Shown here piece by piece: positions 18,650 to 28,061 of a stretch of 64,000 nt of DNA. The notes beneath the pieces are model-generated. The model saw only the letters and a list, made by a program, of their open reading frames with translations, did not search any database and was not told the origin of the DNA. The position numbers and the translations under genes are program-made. Position 1 is the stretch's first letter, and each line of letters begins with the position of its first letter. Source of the stretch: Pandoraea apista (GTDB taxonomy: Bacteria; Pseudomonadota; Gammaproteobacteria; Burkholderiales; Burkholderiaceae); contig NZ_CP013481.2 of the NCBI RefSeq assembly GCF_001465595.2, positions 5,208,001 through 5,272,000 on the forward strand, given 5' to 3'.

Positions 18650-19845
18650 ACCCCGACCTCCTGGGCGATTCGTTCGTAGTAGGCGCGCACCAGGTTGTGA
18701 TAGCGCGCGTCGGTAAGCAAGAAGGCGTCGTGACCGTGGGGCGCGTCGATCTCGGCGTAGCTCACGGTGCGGCGCGTATCGAGCAGCGCCTTGACGATTT
18801 CACGCGAGCGGGCCGGCGCGAAGCGCCAGTCAGTCGTGAACGACACGATGAGGTACTTGGCCGTAGTGTGCGACAGCGCCTTTGCCAGATCGCCCCCCAC
18901 GGTACGCGCCGGATCAAAGTAATCGAGCGCACGCGTGATCAGCAAATAGGTGTTGGCGTCGAAATACTCGGCGAACTTGTCGCCCTGATAACGCAGATAC
19001 GACTCCACTTCGAACTCAACGTCGAAGCTGAAGCGATAGGCATCGTCCTGCCCGTTGCCATTGCCGTCTGCCCTGGGCGCGGCCTTCACACCGTCCACCA
19101 GCGCTTCGGCACGGCGCAAGGCCCGGCCGAACTTGGTCGCCATGTCTTCGTCGGAGAGATAGGTGATGTGACCGATCATGCGCGCCACACGCAGTCCGCG
19201 TCGCGGCACCACACCGTGCGCGTAATAGTTACCGCCGTGGAAATCCGGATCGGAGAGGATGGCCGAGCGCGCCACTTCGTTGAACGCAATGTTCTGTGCC
19301 GAGAGCTTCGGCGTGGAGGCGATGACCAGACAGTGCCCCACGCGCTCGGGATACATGATGCTCCATGCAAGCGCCTGCATGCCGCCGAGGCTGCCGCCCA
19401 TCACGGCCGCAAACTTCCGGATACCGAAGGCGTCGGCCACGCGAGCCTGCGCATTGACCCAGTCTTCCACCGTCACGACCGGGAAGCGGGCACCGTAGGG
19501 GGCGCCGGTGGATTCGTCGAGGCTCATCGGCCCGGTCGAGCCAAAGCACGAACCGAGGTTATTTACCCCGATGACGAAAAAACGATCGGTGTCGAGCGGC
19601 TTGCCGGGCCCGACCATGTTGTCCCACCAGCCGATGTCCTTGGGATTGTCGGCGGCGATACCGGCAACGTGGTGCGACGCATTGAGCGCGTGACACACCA
19701 GTACGGCGTTGCTGCGATCGGCATTGAGTTCGCCATAGGTCTCGACCATCAGGTCGTAGCCCGCGAGTGTGCTGCCGTTCTGCAGTGCCAGCGGCTCAGC
19801 GAAATGCATCCGCTGCGGTGTGACGATTCCGATTGAAGATTCCAT
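18646..19845 (-). CDS. metX: Homoserine O-acyltransferase MetX
   Basis: MetX (399 aa) acylates homoserine, the first committed step of methionine synthesis. It is an alpha/beta hydrolase with the nucleophile elbow GGSLGG, the acid in the TTDWRFAP region and the base in [10 protein letters not shown]. Whether acetyl- or succinyl-CoA is used cannot be read with certainty. The ATG at 19845 starts just before the conserved IGIVTPQ; the frame is open upstream without family similarity. It is coupled to metW. Confidence 0.93.
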   Translation of the reverse strand: MESSIGIVTPQRMHFAEPLALQNGSTLAGYDLMVETYGELNADRSNAVLVCHALNASHHVAGIAADNPKDIGWWDNMVGPGKPLDTDRFFVIGVNNLGSCFGSTGPMSLDESTGAPYGARFPVVTVEDWVNAQARVADAFGIRKFAAVMGGSLGGMQALAWSIMYPERVGHCLVIASTPKLSAQNIAFNEVARSAILSDPDFHGGNYYAHGVVPRRGLRVARMIGHITYLSDEDMATKFGRALRRAEALVDGVKAAPRADGNGNGQDDAYRFSFDVEFEVESYLRYQGDKFAEYFDANTYLLITRALDYFDPARTVGGDLAKALSHTTAKYLIVSFTTDWRFAPARSREIVKALLDTRRTVSYAEIDAPHGHDAFLLTDARYHNLVRAYYERIAQEVGV

Positions 19846-20158
19846 AAATCCCTGTCCGAAACATGTCGTGGCCGGCGTCTCTGTCGACAATGATCGAGGG
19901 ACGGCGGCCTTGAGCGTTCTGTGCGGGAAAAGGGGTCGACGGAATGACGGCGGAGTGCGCGCGCACGACCTCTTTAGCCGCATTTTTAATGAATGTCAGT
20001 GCCCGGGAACCCCCCGGCAGAGTCATTCGCGCGCCCGCAAGCGAGTCACCAAATCGGCGCGCCAATCGTCGCGACAGGGCCGGTCCAATCACCGGCGGCC
20101 CCGTCACGGGTTGCAAAAGTATAACGTAATCTGCGCAGGGGGCGCAGACCACCGGGTC
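19846..20158 (-). promoter_or_regulatory. Gene-free region upstream of metX
   Basis: These 313 bases hold no supported gene. A TATACT hexamer (minus strand, 20123-20118) is a possible -10 element for metX, with a weak upstream TGCGCC. I looked for SAM-responsive leader elements and found none that I could recognise. Confidence 0.4.
20130..20148 (-). terminator. Hairpin after slmA
   Basis: TCTGCGC and GCGCAGA arms (20130-20136, 20142-20148) with a 5-base loop lie 11 bases after the slmA stop. On the minus strand the stem is followed by a T-rich stretch, a weak intrinsic-terminator pattern. Confidence 0.5.
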
Positions 20159-20815
20159 TTAGCGCAGCAGCGCGGCGACCTGAGGCTCGGCCCCTTCGGC
20201 AGGCGAGCGCTTGAAGCCACTCTTCGCGAAGCGATGCCAGCGGCCAAGCACGTAGGACACGAGCAGATTGGCGCGCGAGTTGGCATCGAACGTCTCGGGC
20301 AACGTGCCTTGCGCGGCGGCCAGGCGCAGCACCTGGCGCAGCGACGCCTCGATGCGGTCGAGCAACTGGTTCATGCGCTCTTGCAGGCGTTCGTGCTCGC
20401 CGACCAGCGCTTCGCCGGTCAGCACGCGCGTCATGCCCGGGTTCTTCTCGGCGAAACCGAGCAACATCAGCACGATAGCGCGCGCTTGCGTCACGCCGTC
20501 CTGATCCTGCGCGGAGATCTGATTGATCAGACCGAAGATGGTTTGTTCGATGAACTCGATGAGCCCTTCGAACATCTGGGCCTTGCTCGCGAAATGGCGG
20601 TAAAGCGCCGCTTCGGAGACATCGAGGCGCGCGGCGAGCGCGGCCGTGGTGATCTTCTCGCCCTTGGGCGTCTCGAGCATGGCCGCGAGGGTCTGCAACA
20701 CCTGCACGCGGCGCTCGCCCGGCTTGGGGCGGGTTGTCTTTACCGGCGCGGGCGCGGCCTCCAGCGCATCGGCAGTGCCGTACCCGGCACCGCTCGAAGA
20801 GTTTTCCTGCTGCAT
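20159..20815 (-). CDS. slmA: Nucleoid occlusion factor SlmA (TetR family)
   Basis: SlmA (218 aa) binds specific chromosomal sites and blocks FtsZ assembly over the nucleoid. The TetR helix-turn-helix spans about residues 45-80, with ITTAALAARLDVSEAALYRHFASKAQMFEGL, split here as ITTAALAARLDVSEAA and LYRHFASKAQM. A proline-rich 30-residue N-terminal tail precedes it. The C-terminal stretch LVSYVLGRWHRFAKSGFKRSP is typical. It follows the HAD nucleotidase by 10 bases. Confidence 0.93.
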   Translation of the reverse strand: MQQENSSSGAGYGTADALEAAPAPVKTTRPKPGERRVQVLQTLAAMLETPKGEKITTAALAARLDVSEAALYRHFASKAQMFEGLIEFIEQTIFGLINQISAQDQDGVTQARAIVLMLLGFAEKNPGMTRVLTGEALVGEHERLQERMNQLLDRIEASLRQVLRLAAAQGTLPETFDANSRANLLVSYVLGRWHRFAKSGFKRSPAEGAEPQVAALLR

Positions 20816-20825
20816 CGTCTGGTCG

Positions 20826-21617
20826 TTATCGGTAGGGATTTGATTGTCGGACGGCCTGGGCTAGGACCCCGGTCGCAAGGCGCGCCCGTAACTCGCGCAG
20901 AGATTGTACTTTGATATCCACGAAGTGTGGGCGCCCACTGCGCGGCATCGCGTCGCCAAGACTGTTTCTCACCGGCAGATGCCCCGTGATCCAGACTGTC
21001 TTGATGCCAAAATGCCGCAAGTGCTTCAGGTGCGAGCGCGTATCTTCGACCAGCCAAGTGCGATGCGGCGCGAGCCCTTCGCGCGCCAGCAACCGACGCA
21101 ACATGATGGCGTCGGGTTTGGCTCGCCAGGCACGCCGGTCCGCCATGTCCTCAATGCTCACACAACGCTCGAAATAACGACGGATTCCCAACGCCTCCAC
21201 GATCGGCAGCGCGTAATGAGCAGGCGCGTTGGTCAGCAGAATCTTGCGTCCCGGCAACCCGGCGAGCAGGCGTGCTACGCCTCGTTCGGCACGCAGCACT
21301 TCCACCAGCGGCGGCAATTCGTGCACACGCGCCAGGAATTCGTGCGGATCAATGGCGTGATGCTTGATGAGACCGAGCAGCACGGCCCCGTACCGTTCCG
21401 TGTAGGCCGAACGCAGGTGATTGGCCTCGTCGTTCGACACCCCCAGCTTCTCGGCGATATAAGCGGTCATCGCGCGGTTGATGCGCGGAAAGATCGCATG
21501 CGACGCGCGATGCAACGTGTTGTCCAGATCGAACAGCCAGACCGGACCGCGCGTGCCGTATTCGGTGCGGGCGCGGGGCGCCCGGCGCCGCCGGCTCAGA
21601 ACATGAGAAGAAGGCAC
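20826..21617 (-). CDS. HAD-family pyrimidine 5'-nucleotidase-like phosphatase
   Basis: A HAD phosphatase of the pyrimidine 5'-nucleotidase type (COG1011). The catalytic FDLDNTLH motif lies near residue 29, with the LLTNAPAHYA and WLVEDTRSHL motifs II and IV further on. The start is uncertain: a GTG at 21617 gives 263 aa with a short arginine-rich leader, and the frame is open to 21737. In relatives this gene lies between argB and slmA; here argB is about 25 kb away. Confidence 0.85.
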   Translation of the reverse strand: MPSSHVLSRRRRAPRARTEYGTRGPVWLFDLDNTLHRASHAIFPRINRAMTAYIAEKLGVSNDEANHLRSAYTERYGAVLLGLIKHHAIDPHEFLARVHELPPLVEVLRAERGVARLLAGLPGRKILLTNAPAHYALPIVEALGIRRYFERCVSIEDMADRRAWRAKPDAIMLRRLLAREGLAPHRTWLVEDTRSHLKHLRHFGIKTVWITGHLPVRNSLGDAMPRSGRPHFVDIKVQSLRELRARLATGVLAQAVRQSNPYR

Positions 21618-21870
21618 GGAGATAGCAGATTCATGCGAGGAGATAGGTGAAGATGACCACACCGACCGAACATTCACCCGGCTTGCCGGAGAACGCGGCG
21701 CAGCCACGGCAAGGCACGATGCTAGCGCGCGGGGCACGCTTTGACAAATCGGCGCAGCCAGCCTTACGCCAGTTGCGGCTGCCCACGGACTTCCCGCGAG
21801 CCTCCCTCGTTAAGGCAGCGCGTTCTCTCGCGAACCGATATGCCCGACTGCCCGACCGGCCCCGTTGCCG

Positions 21871-23256
21871 TCAACCGCCTCGCACCCGGGCCCGTACCCG
21901 CAACAGACTCACCACGCCGCCCACTGCGGCGAGCACGGTCGCCGCGACCATGGCCGCACGCGCCCCGTCGTCTCCATACAGGTCAAACAGCAGCGCCACG
22001 ACGGCGGCGCCGAGCGTCATGCCGACCGTGCGGGCAATCGTCATCAGTCCGCTGGCCGCGCCGCTGCGCTCGCGCGGCGCTCCCATCAGGATGATGCGAT
22101 TGTTGGGGGTTTGAAAGAAACCGAATCCCAGCCCGCAAATCGCCATGCGCGCCGCGATGTCCCAATCGCCGGCATCTGTCGGCAGCCATGCCAGCGACGC
22201 CAGCCCGAGCGCGAACACGCCCAGACCCAATGCACTCATGCGCGCACTGTCGAAGCGATCCGACAGACGCCCCGCGAGTGGCGCGATAAACACGATCACC
22301 AGCGGCCACGGCGTAATGAGCAAACCGGTCACCCCCTCGCTACGCGAGAGCGTGTGTTGCAGCAGAAATGGCATGCCGACGTACGACAGCGTCTGCGACA
22401 TGTAGCACGCCACCGACGTGAGCGACGAGAGCGCCAGCACCGGCACGCGCATCAGGTCGAGCGGCAACAACGGTGCCGCGCGCGTGCGCTGATGCCGAAC
22501 GAGAATCACCGCCACCACGAGACCCAGCACGATTTGCAACGCTGCCGTACCGTGATGCCCGGCCTCGCCGACATGCCCCACCCCAATGATGACGAGCGCC
22601 AACGCGGCCGCATTAAGCAGCGCGCCGGGAACATCGATACGCCGCTCGGCACCCGGCGTGTGCGGCAAAAACCGGTAAGACGCGGCAAAGGCGATCAGCC
22701 CGATAGGCAAATTGATCGCGAACAACCAGCGCCAGTCGCCGAGCGACAGGATCACCGCTGCCACGCTGGGCCCGGCGGCCGTCGACAAGGCGACGGTGAG
22801 TGCAAGCAGCGAAATGGCACGGCCGCCCATTTGCGGCGGAAACACCATGCGCAACAGCGCCGGCACGATCGTCGACATGCAGGCGCCGCACAGCCCCTGC
22901 AATACGCGCGCCGCCACGAGCCACGCGAGGCTCGGCGCGAGGGCACAGCCGACCGAAGCGAGTGTGAACCCGGCCACGCCGAACAGGAACACTCGCCGGT
23001 AGCCGAGCTTCTCGCCAAGCGCCGCCAGCGGCAGCACGGCCATCGCGAAAATCAGTTGATAGGCGTTAACGACCCAGACAGTCGACGCGGGATCGGCCAC
23101 GAGATCGCGCGCGATGGTCGGCAACGCGACATTGGCGATGGAAGCGTCCAGGTTTCCGAGAAAGGTGCCCAGCAAAATGGAAGGCACGGCGATGCGCCGG
23201 GCGCTTGCGCTCAGGCCTTCAGCATGCGGCGCGGAGGGTGCCATCGGTCGGGTCAT
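21871..23256 (-). CDS. DHA2-family MFS multidrug or efflux transporter
   Basis: A 461-aa transporter with about 14 helices. It shows the motif NLDASIANVALPTIARDL near residue 35 and the PS-type motif around GPSVAAVI, as in EmrB/QacA-like pumps. The ATG at 23256 precedes MTRPMAPSAP. Substrate is unknown. It marks the left edge of the accessory block and has no partner membrane-fusion protein in the window. Confidence 0.85.
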   Translation of the reverse strand: MTRPMAPSAPHAEGLSASARRIAVPSILLGTFLGNLDASIANVALPTIARDLVADPASTVWVVNAYQLIFAMAVLPLAALGEKLGYRRVFLFGVAGFTLASVGCALAPSLAWLVAARVLQGLCGACMSTIVPALLRMVFPPQMGGRAISLLALTVALSTAAGPSVAAVILSLGDWRWLFAINLPIGLIAFAASYRFLPHTPGAERRIDVPGALLNAAALALVIIGVGHVGEAGHHGTAALQIVLGLVVAVILVRHQRTRAAPLLPLDLMRVPVLALSSLTSVACYMSQTLSYVGMPFLLQHTLSRSEGVTGLLITPWPLVIVFIAPLAGRLSDRFDSARMSALGLGVFALGLASLAWLPTDAGDWDIAARMAICGLGFGFFQTPNNRIILMGAPRERSGAASGLMTIARTVGMTLGAAVVALLFDLYGDDGARAAMVAATVLAAVGGVVSLLRVRARVRGG

Positions 23257-23343
23257 ACGTGGAGCGTGAAGCGGGTTAGAAAGACGAAACCAACGAAAGG
23301 CAGGGAAGGCGCGCGCGGGAAAGACGGCATAGGGAAGGAAGAA

Positions 23344-23398
23344 AAAATGCGGCCCGGGAAAACCTTCGCACTTGCAGCGAGCATCATAGCCCGGGCCG
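23344..23398 (-). terminator. Terminator-like stem after the porin gene
   Basis: CGGCCCGGG arms at 23350-23358 and 23390-23398 pair perfectly; the 31-base loop can fold further. On the minus strand the stem is followed by GCATTTTTTC, giving a T run. It would end the porin transcript about 230 bases after its stop, or act in the MFS leader. Confidence 0.55.
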
Positions 23399-23548
23399 GG
23401 CAGGAAAATCGTGCGCAATGGCGCAGCTCGGGGAATGTACGGCTGCGCACGGTCATGCCGCACGACGTCTGCCGGATCACTCTCTCGTGGCGCGCGGCAC
23501 CGCCACCACGTCGCATGCCGCGCAACAGGGAGTGACGCCGCATCGCGT

Positions 23549-23584
23549 CACGCGCGGAGCGCCCCCCCGGACGTTCCGCGCGTG
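23549..23584 (-). repeat. GC-rich hairpin in the porin 3' region
   Basis: Arms 23549-23561 and 23572-23584 pair over 13 bases with one G-T, around a C-rich 10-base loop. No T run follows. It could protect the 3' end of the porin message. Confidence 0.5.
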
Positions 23585-23630
23585 TCAAATGCACGCGATG
23601 CCGCGTTTCTGGCGTCGTCGGGAGACCCGA

Positions 23631-24710
23631 TCAGAACGTGTGCTGAATGCCCAGCATCGTACCGAACTGGTTGCCGCCCGTGACGACCGAACCGCCAGCG
23701 GCAATCGCCACTGCGCCGTTCTGGCTGTTCGCCACCCAGCCGGCCATGCCATAGAGCGACGTGCGCTTCGAGAGCGAGTACGTGGCGCGGCCGATGAGCA
23801 TCGTGGCGTTGGCGCGGCTCTTCAACTGGTAACGAATCGCCTGCGCGTCGAACGCCCAGGTGATCGTCGGCAGATAGGTGAAGCCGATGAAGTAGATGTC
23901 CGAGCGCAGCGATGCCGCGTCGGCGCTCACGTTACGGTGAATCCAGCCACCGCCCACGCGTCCCGTCGACCACTTGTAGTACGCGTTGATGACCGAGTGC
24001 GAGTCGGTGTACTGCGAGCTGGTAAGCGGTGCCGCCGCGCCCGTGTTGCCGCGCATCTGATCGTACGACGCCGCGATACCGAAGTTCTCGTAGTCGTAGC
24101 CGATCAGGCCGGTGAATTGCTTACACGCCTGATAGTTACCGGCCACGTTGCCTGCGCAATTCGTGGCCGACGGGCCGCCTGCGGCCGATGCGTCGCGCCC
24201 GAAGCTGTACGTAGCACCCAGCGTTACGCCCGAGAACTTGCCCATATAGCCGACAGCGCTGTCGCTACGCGCATTGGCAATGTACGGATCGATACTGGCC
24301 AGCGAGAAGATCGACGGTCCGATCACGTCGGCGTTGCCCGTCACGTAGAACGTCATGTTGTTCTGACGGCCGATGAGGAACGTACCCCATGCGCCCGAGA
24401 GACCGACGTTGGCCTGACGGCCGAACAGACGTCCACCGTAGTTCAGACCGCCGGTGCCCGGCTGAAAGCCGTTTTCCAACGTGAAGACGGCCTTCAGACC
24501 ACCGCCCAGATCTTCGACCCCCTTGAAGCCGAAGCGCGAAGGCACCTTACCCGTGAGGGTGGGTTCGCCGACGAAGCTGCCGCCCCCCACTGCGTTGTTG
24601 TAGTAAGCGATGCCGGTATCGACGATCCCGTACAGCGTCACGTTGCTTTGCGCCTGAGCCAGTCCTGCGCTCAACAGCAGGCCAGCGGCCAATGCGTGTT
24701 TCACTTTCAC
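23631..24710 (-). CDS. Outer-membrane general porin (Gram-negative porin family)
   Basis: A 359-aa beta-barrel porin of the betaproteobacterial OmpC-like type. The GTG at 24710 with an AGGGGA ribosome-binding site gives VKVKHALAAGLLLSAGLAQA as signal peptide, then QSNVTLYGIVDTG, the usual first strand. GFKGVEDLGGGLKAVFTLE and a C-terminal phenylalanine (GIQHTF) fit the family. It is the last gene of the minus-strand gallate series and may admit aromatic acids; that link is inferred from position. Confidence 0.9.
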   Translation of the reverse strand: MKVKHALAAGLLLSAGLAQAQSNVTLYGIVDTGIAYYNNAVGGGSFVGEPTLTGKVPSRFGFKGVEDLGGGLKAVFTLENGFQPGTGGLNYGGRLFGRQANVGLSGAWGTFLIGRQNNMTFYVTGNADVIGPSIFSLASIDPYIANARSDSAVGYMGKFSGVTLGATYSFGRDASAAGGPSATNCAGNVAGNYQACKQFTGLIGYDYENFGIAASYDQMRGNTGAAAPLTSSQYTDSHSVINAYYKWSTGRVGGGWIHRNVSADAASLRSDIYFIGFTYLPTITWAFDAQAIRYQLKSRANATMLIGRATYSLSKRTSLYGMAGWVANSQNGAVAIAAGGSVVTGGNQFGTMLGIQHTF

Positions 24711-24969
24711 TTCTGTCCCCTTGTTTTTGAAATACACAGCTACGAGGGTCTGCTCACCCTCACGACTTCAAACTCCGGACCGGTGGCAATGTCGCCGGTC
24801 CAGTCTTTTGCAAGACGGCACTGCGGCCGCCTCAGGTACTGCCCTTCCACAACCTTCCAACTTCCTCTGCTGCTATTGCCTTGACGGGTGACCGTTGCCG
24901 CCTCCTGTACTGCACATCCGGCATCGGTCCCCGCATTTTTTTGCGCGGCGTGAGGTGCTGATTTTTTCC

Positions 24970-25452
24970 TCACGCCTCGCGAATGAAAGTGAAACGCGCT
25001 TCACGGCGAGCAATGCGCCAGCCCTGCGCAGTCCGGACAAACGTATCCTCAAACTCCCCCATGACCTGACGGCCCTGCGCCGGACGCCCGAACGGTCCCG
25101 GCGTGTCCTGCGCCGACCCGCTCCAGAGCAGCACCATGCTGCTGCCAATAGCACTCGTGGGCGATGTGATATCGATCAGCACGTTGCCGACGAGATGCCG
25201 CGTGAGCCGATCCGCCGGACGATCGGCATAGGCGGCGGCAATGGCCGCCGGCCCGACGAGCGTTTCGCCGTTCGGGCGCACAAGCACGCCCTTCTCGGCA
25301 AACAGTGCGCCCAGCCCCTGCGGGTCGCGCCGGTCGTTGCAAGCCACGAAGCGCATCACGAGGTCGTGGCACGCTTGCTTGGCGAGCAGTTCGTCGAGCG
25401 TTTTCGCATCGATGGCGGACGTCGTGTCCCGATGCGCGATGTTCTGCGTCAT
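24970..25452 (-). CDS. NTF2-like / SnoaL-like protein
   Basis: A 160-aa protein with the cone-shaped NTF2-like fold: a helical start (LDELLAKQACHDLVMRFVACND), then FAEKGVLVRPNGETLVGPAAI and the final strands with EDTFVRTAQGWRIARREARF. Family members bind or transform small hydrophobic molecules. An AGGAGCG site precedes the ATG at 25452, which overlaps the hydrolase stop (ATGA). It is probably part of the gallate operon. Its reaction is unknown. Confidence 0.8.
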   Translation of the reverse strand: MTQNIAHRDTTSAIDAKTLDELLAKQACHDLVMRFVACNDRRDPQGLGALFAEKGVLVRPNGETLVGPAAIAAAYADRPADRLTRHLVGNVLIDITSPTSAIGSSMVLLWSGSAQDTPGPFGRPAQGRQVMGEFEDTFVRTAQGWRIARREARFTFIREA

Positions 25453-26204
25453 GCCGATCGCTCCTGGGTGAAGTCCGCGCGAGACGCGGGACGCGCAAGC
25501 CACGCCTGCATCGCGTCGGCCACCGCTTGCGGACGCTCCATCGGACTCATATGGCCGCTGTGCTCGATGACGCTCAACACTGCGTTCGGCATCAGCCTCG
25601 CCATGACTTCGTGGCGCGCGAGCGGGCTCCACGTGTCTTGCCGTCCGCACAGCACGAGCGTCGGGCAGCGCACATCGCCAAGCAGCGACGTTGCATCCGG
25701 ACGACCGAGCAATGCATGAATCTGTGCCGCGAACTGATCGGGATGGCTGCGCTCGATCATGTCGAGGATCGCGATGAAGAGCGGCGTGCCGATCTGGTCG
25801 GGATGCACCATGCCGGTCGCCCACACCTCGCCCATTGCGCGCATGCCGGCCTCGCGCGCACGCGCGAGCAATGCGGCACGCCCGCTGCGCTCCTTCTCCG
25901 CGGCTTCCCCCTCGGGCAATGCCTGATAACCGGTGTCGAGCAAGGCGAGATGCGTTACGCGATGCGGCGCGCGACGCGTCACTTCGAGCGCCACGCGTCC
26001 GCCCATCGAATGCCCTGCGAGCGCGAAGTGCGGCTCGGGCGTGGTCGTCAGCACGTGCTCGGCCATCGCCTCGATGGTGTCGAGCGCGCCCCACGCCGGA
26101 ACGCGGCAATCGTATTGCGGCAAAAGTGCCGCGGTTGCTGCCCATGCCACCTGGTCGCAAAGCAAGCCGGGAAGCATGAGCAACGGGGGACGTTCGATGC
26201 TCAT
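25449..26204 (-). CDS. Alpha/beta-fold hydrolase of the gallate operon
   Basis: A 251-aa alpha/beta hydrolase. The nucleophile elbow is GHSMGG, the acid probably in LCGRQDTWSP and the base in EHSGHMSPMERP. It overlaps both neighbours by four bases (ATGA), so it is tightly built into the operon with galD and the NTF2-like gene. Possible roles are hydrolysis of an aromatic ester or of a lactone side product such as 2-pyrone-4,6-dicarboxylate. The known GalA-B-C-D route needs no such enzyme. Confidence 0.85.
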   Translation of the reverse strand: MSIERPPLLMLPGLLCDQVAWAATAALLPQYDCRVPAWGALDTIEAMAEHVLTTTPEPHFALAGHSMGGRVALEVTRRAPHRVTHLALLDTGYQALPEGEAAEKERSGRAALLARAREAGMRAMGEVWATGMVHPDQIGTPLFIAILDMIERSHPDQFAAQIHALLGRPDATSLLGDVRCPTLVLCGRQDTWSPLARHEVMARLMPNAVLSVIEHSGHMSPMERPQAVADAMQAWLARPASRADFTQERSA

Positions 26205-27319
26205 GACTTCCCTCCCTGCGCCCAGACTTGAGCGGGTATGCAGACTTCGCCGTCGAACAGCCAGCGCGCCGTGCGTAACAATCCGGCGCCTTTCACCTCC
26301 AGCGCGCCGTCGGGGCCTGCGCCGAGCGCCAGACGCACGGTGAATTCGCCGGTCGGATGTTCGATGGCGAGCAGCGGTGTATCGCCGTCGGGCACCACCG
26401 CCATCTCATGACAAACGGTGCCCGGCAGTGCCGCGGCCGTTGCCGCACTCACCGCCGCGAGCACGCCGATGGACGAGTGGCAACGGTGCGGAATGAAACA
26501 GCGAGTCGCGAGTGCGCCACCGGCTTGTGGCGGCGCCACGAGACACATCTTGGGCACCGTGCGCGAGCGCACGTCGCCGAGGTTCATGCGCGGACCGACG
26601 GCCAGCCGAATCGCCTCGATCCTGTCGCGCGTGTTCTGAAACGCCGCGTCCGCCTCGAGCTGTTCGCAGGACTCCGCGCCGGTACACCCGAGGTCCGCTG
26701 CGCGCATGAGCACGAGCGGCATGCCGTTGTCGATACACGTCACCGTGACACCTTCCACGACCTCCTGACGTTGACCGGTCGGAAACAGTGCGCCGCACGA
26801 CGAGCCAGCGGTATCGCGGAACATCAACGGCATCGGGGCGGCCGTGCCCGGCACGCCATCGATGGCAACGTCGCCGTCGTACTTCACAATGCCCCCGGGG
26901 GTTTGCACGGTAGCGATTGCCACCTGCCCCGTATTGACCATGTGAATGCCGACGTCGGTCGCATCGCCCACTGCTGCCACGAGCCCCCGCTCGATCGCAA
27001 ACGGCCCCACCCCCGCGAGGAGGTTGCCGCAGTTCTGCCCATAGTCGACACGCGCTTCGTCGACCACGACCTGCGCAAAGAGATAGTCGACGTCGGCATC
27101 GGGCCGCGTTGCCCGAGACACAATGGCGACCTTGCTCGTGAGCGGATTCGCACCGCCCATTCCGTCGATCTGGCGCGCATCGGGCGAGCCCATCGCGGCC
27201 AGCAGCACAGCGTCGCGCGTGGCGGCGTCCGCCGGCAGATCCTCGGCGAGGAAGTAAAGCCCCTTCGACGTGCCGCCGCGCATTACGGCCGCGCGAATAC
27301 GGGTTTGGGAGTGGGTCAT
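26201..27319 (-). CDS. galD: 4-oxalomesaconate tautomerase GalD (PrpF family)
   Basis: A 372-aa PrpF/DAP-epimerase-fold isomerase. The start IRAAVMRGGTSKGLYF and the DYGQNCGNLLAGVGPFAIE and PHRCHSSIGVLAA stretches are typical. In Pseudomonas putida GalD converts the keto form of 4-oxalomesaconate to its enol form, between gallate ring cleavage and hydration. The ATG at 27319 precedes MTHSQTRIRA; the stop overlaps the hydrolase start. Assignment rests on family plus adjacent galB and galC. Confidence 0.88.
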   Translation of the reverse strand: MTHSQTRIRAAVMRGGTSKGLYFLAEDLPADAATRDAVLLAAMGSPDARQIDGMGGANPLTSKVAIVSRATRPDADVDYLFAQVVVDEARVDYGQNCGNLLAGVGPFAIERGLVAAVGDATDVGIHMVNTGQVAIATVQTPGGIVKYDGDVAIDGVPGTAAPMPLMFRDTAGSSCGALFPTGQRQEVVEGVTVTCIDNGMPLVLMRAADLGCTGAESCEQLEADAAFQNTRDRIEAIRLAVGPRMNLGDVRSRTVPKMCLVAPPQAGGALATRCFIPHRCHSSIGVLAAVSAATAAALPGTVCHEMAVVPDGDTPLLAIEHPTGEFTVRLALGAGPDGALEVKGAGLLRTARWLFDGEVCIPAQVWAQGGKS

Positions 27320-27356
27320 ATCGATCAAATCGGTCAAGTGTGTCAACCCGCCGTCC

Positions 27357-28061
27357 TCACCCGCCCTGCAACTCGTCGAGCGAATCGACGTAGCGCAGAC
27401 CCTTCGCGGCAAGACGCTCGCGCATCTTGTAATAGTCCAGTCCCAGCGTGCCGCCTGCGAGCACACCACGCTTGTATGCCTCGTCGGCACCGCGTGCGGC
27501 GGCGGCCTTGGCAACCGTCTGCGCCGTGGCAAACGGCACCACGACCACACCGTCGTCGTCGGCCACGATGACGTCGCCCGGATTCACAATCTGGTTGGCG
27601 CATACGACCGGTACGTTCACCGAACCGAGCGTCTCCTTGACCGTGCCCTGCGAGGAGATGGCCTTCGACCACACGGGGAACCGCATCTCGGTAAGCGTGC
27701 CGATGTCGCGGCAGCCCGCGTCGATGATCAGACCGGCAACGCCGCGCGCCTTCATCGACGTGGCGAGCAGATCGCCGAAATAGCCGTCGTCGCATGGCGA
27801 GGTCACGCCGACCACCACAATGTCGCCCGGCTGTGCCTGTTCCACGGCAACGTGCAACATCCAGTTGTCCGAGGGCGGCGCGAGCACCGTTACGGCACTG
27901 CCCGCAACGGCGGCACCGGCGTAGATCGGACGCAGGTAAGTGGCCATCAGGCCCAGGCGGCTTTGCGCTTCGTGCACGGTGGCGCTGCCAGCGCTGCGCA
28001 GAACGTCGAGCGTAGCGGCATCGACACGGGGAATCTTGCGAACGACGACGCCGCGAATCAT
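27357..28061 (-). CDS. galC: 4-carboxy-4-hydroxy-2-oxoadipate aldolase GalC/LigK
   Basis: A 234-aa RraA-fold class II aldolase that splits 4-carboxy-4-hydroxy-2-oxoadipate into pyruvate and oxaloacetate, and often decarboxylates oxaloacetate. Seen are [11 protein letters not shown] near residue 30, the GDIVVVG loop, and [14 protein letters not shown] with the Arg/Asp pair used in catalysis. The ATG at 28061 overlaps the galB stop. It is the last step of the gallate and protocatechuate 4,5-cleavage routes. Confidence 0.92.
   Translation of the reverse strand: MIRGVVVRKIPRVDAATLDVLRSAGSATVHEAQSRLGLMATYLRPIYAGAAVAGSAVTVLAPPSDNWMLHVAVEQAQPGDIVVVGVTSPCDDGYFGDLLATSMKARGVAGLIIDAGCRDIGTLTEMRFPVWSKAISSQGTVKETLGSVNVPVVCANQIVNPGDVIVADDDGVVVVPFATAQTVAKAAAARGADEAYKRGVLAGGTLGLDYYKMRERLAAKGLRYVDSLDELQGG

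Larger units (their letters stand above)
23257..23630. other. Gene-free region between the porin and the MFS gene
   Basis: These 374 bases carry two strong hairpins, listed separately, and purine-rich sequence. I see no supported gene. The region would hold the end of the catabolic transcript and the promoter of the MFS gene. Confidence 0.6.

Noticed and set aside
20109..20120. GTTGCAAAAGT near metX as a third Zur box
   Set aside because: It matches only the right half of the zur-proximal dyad; the left half is missing.
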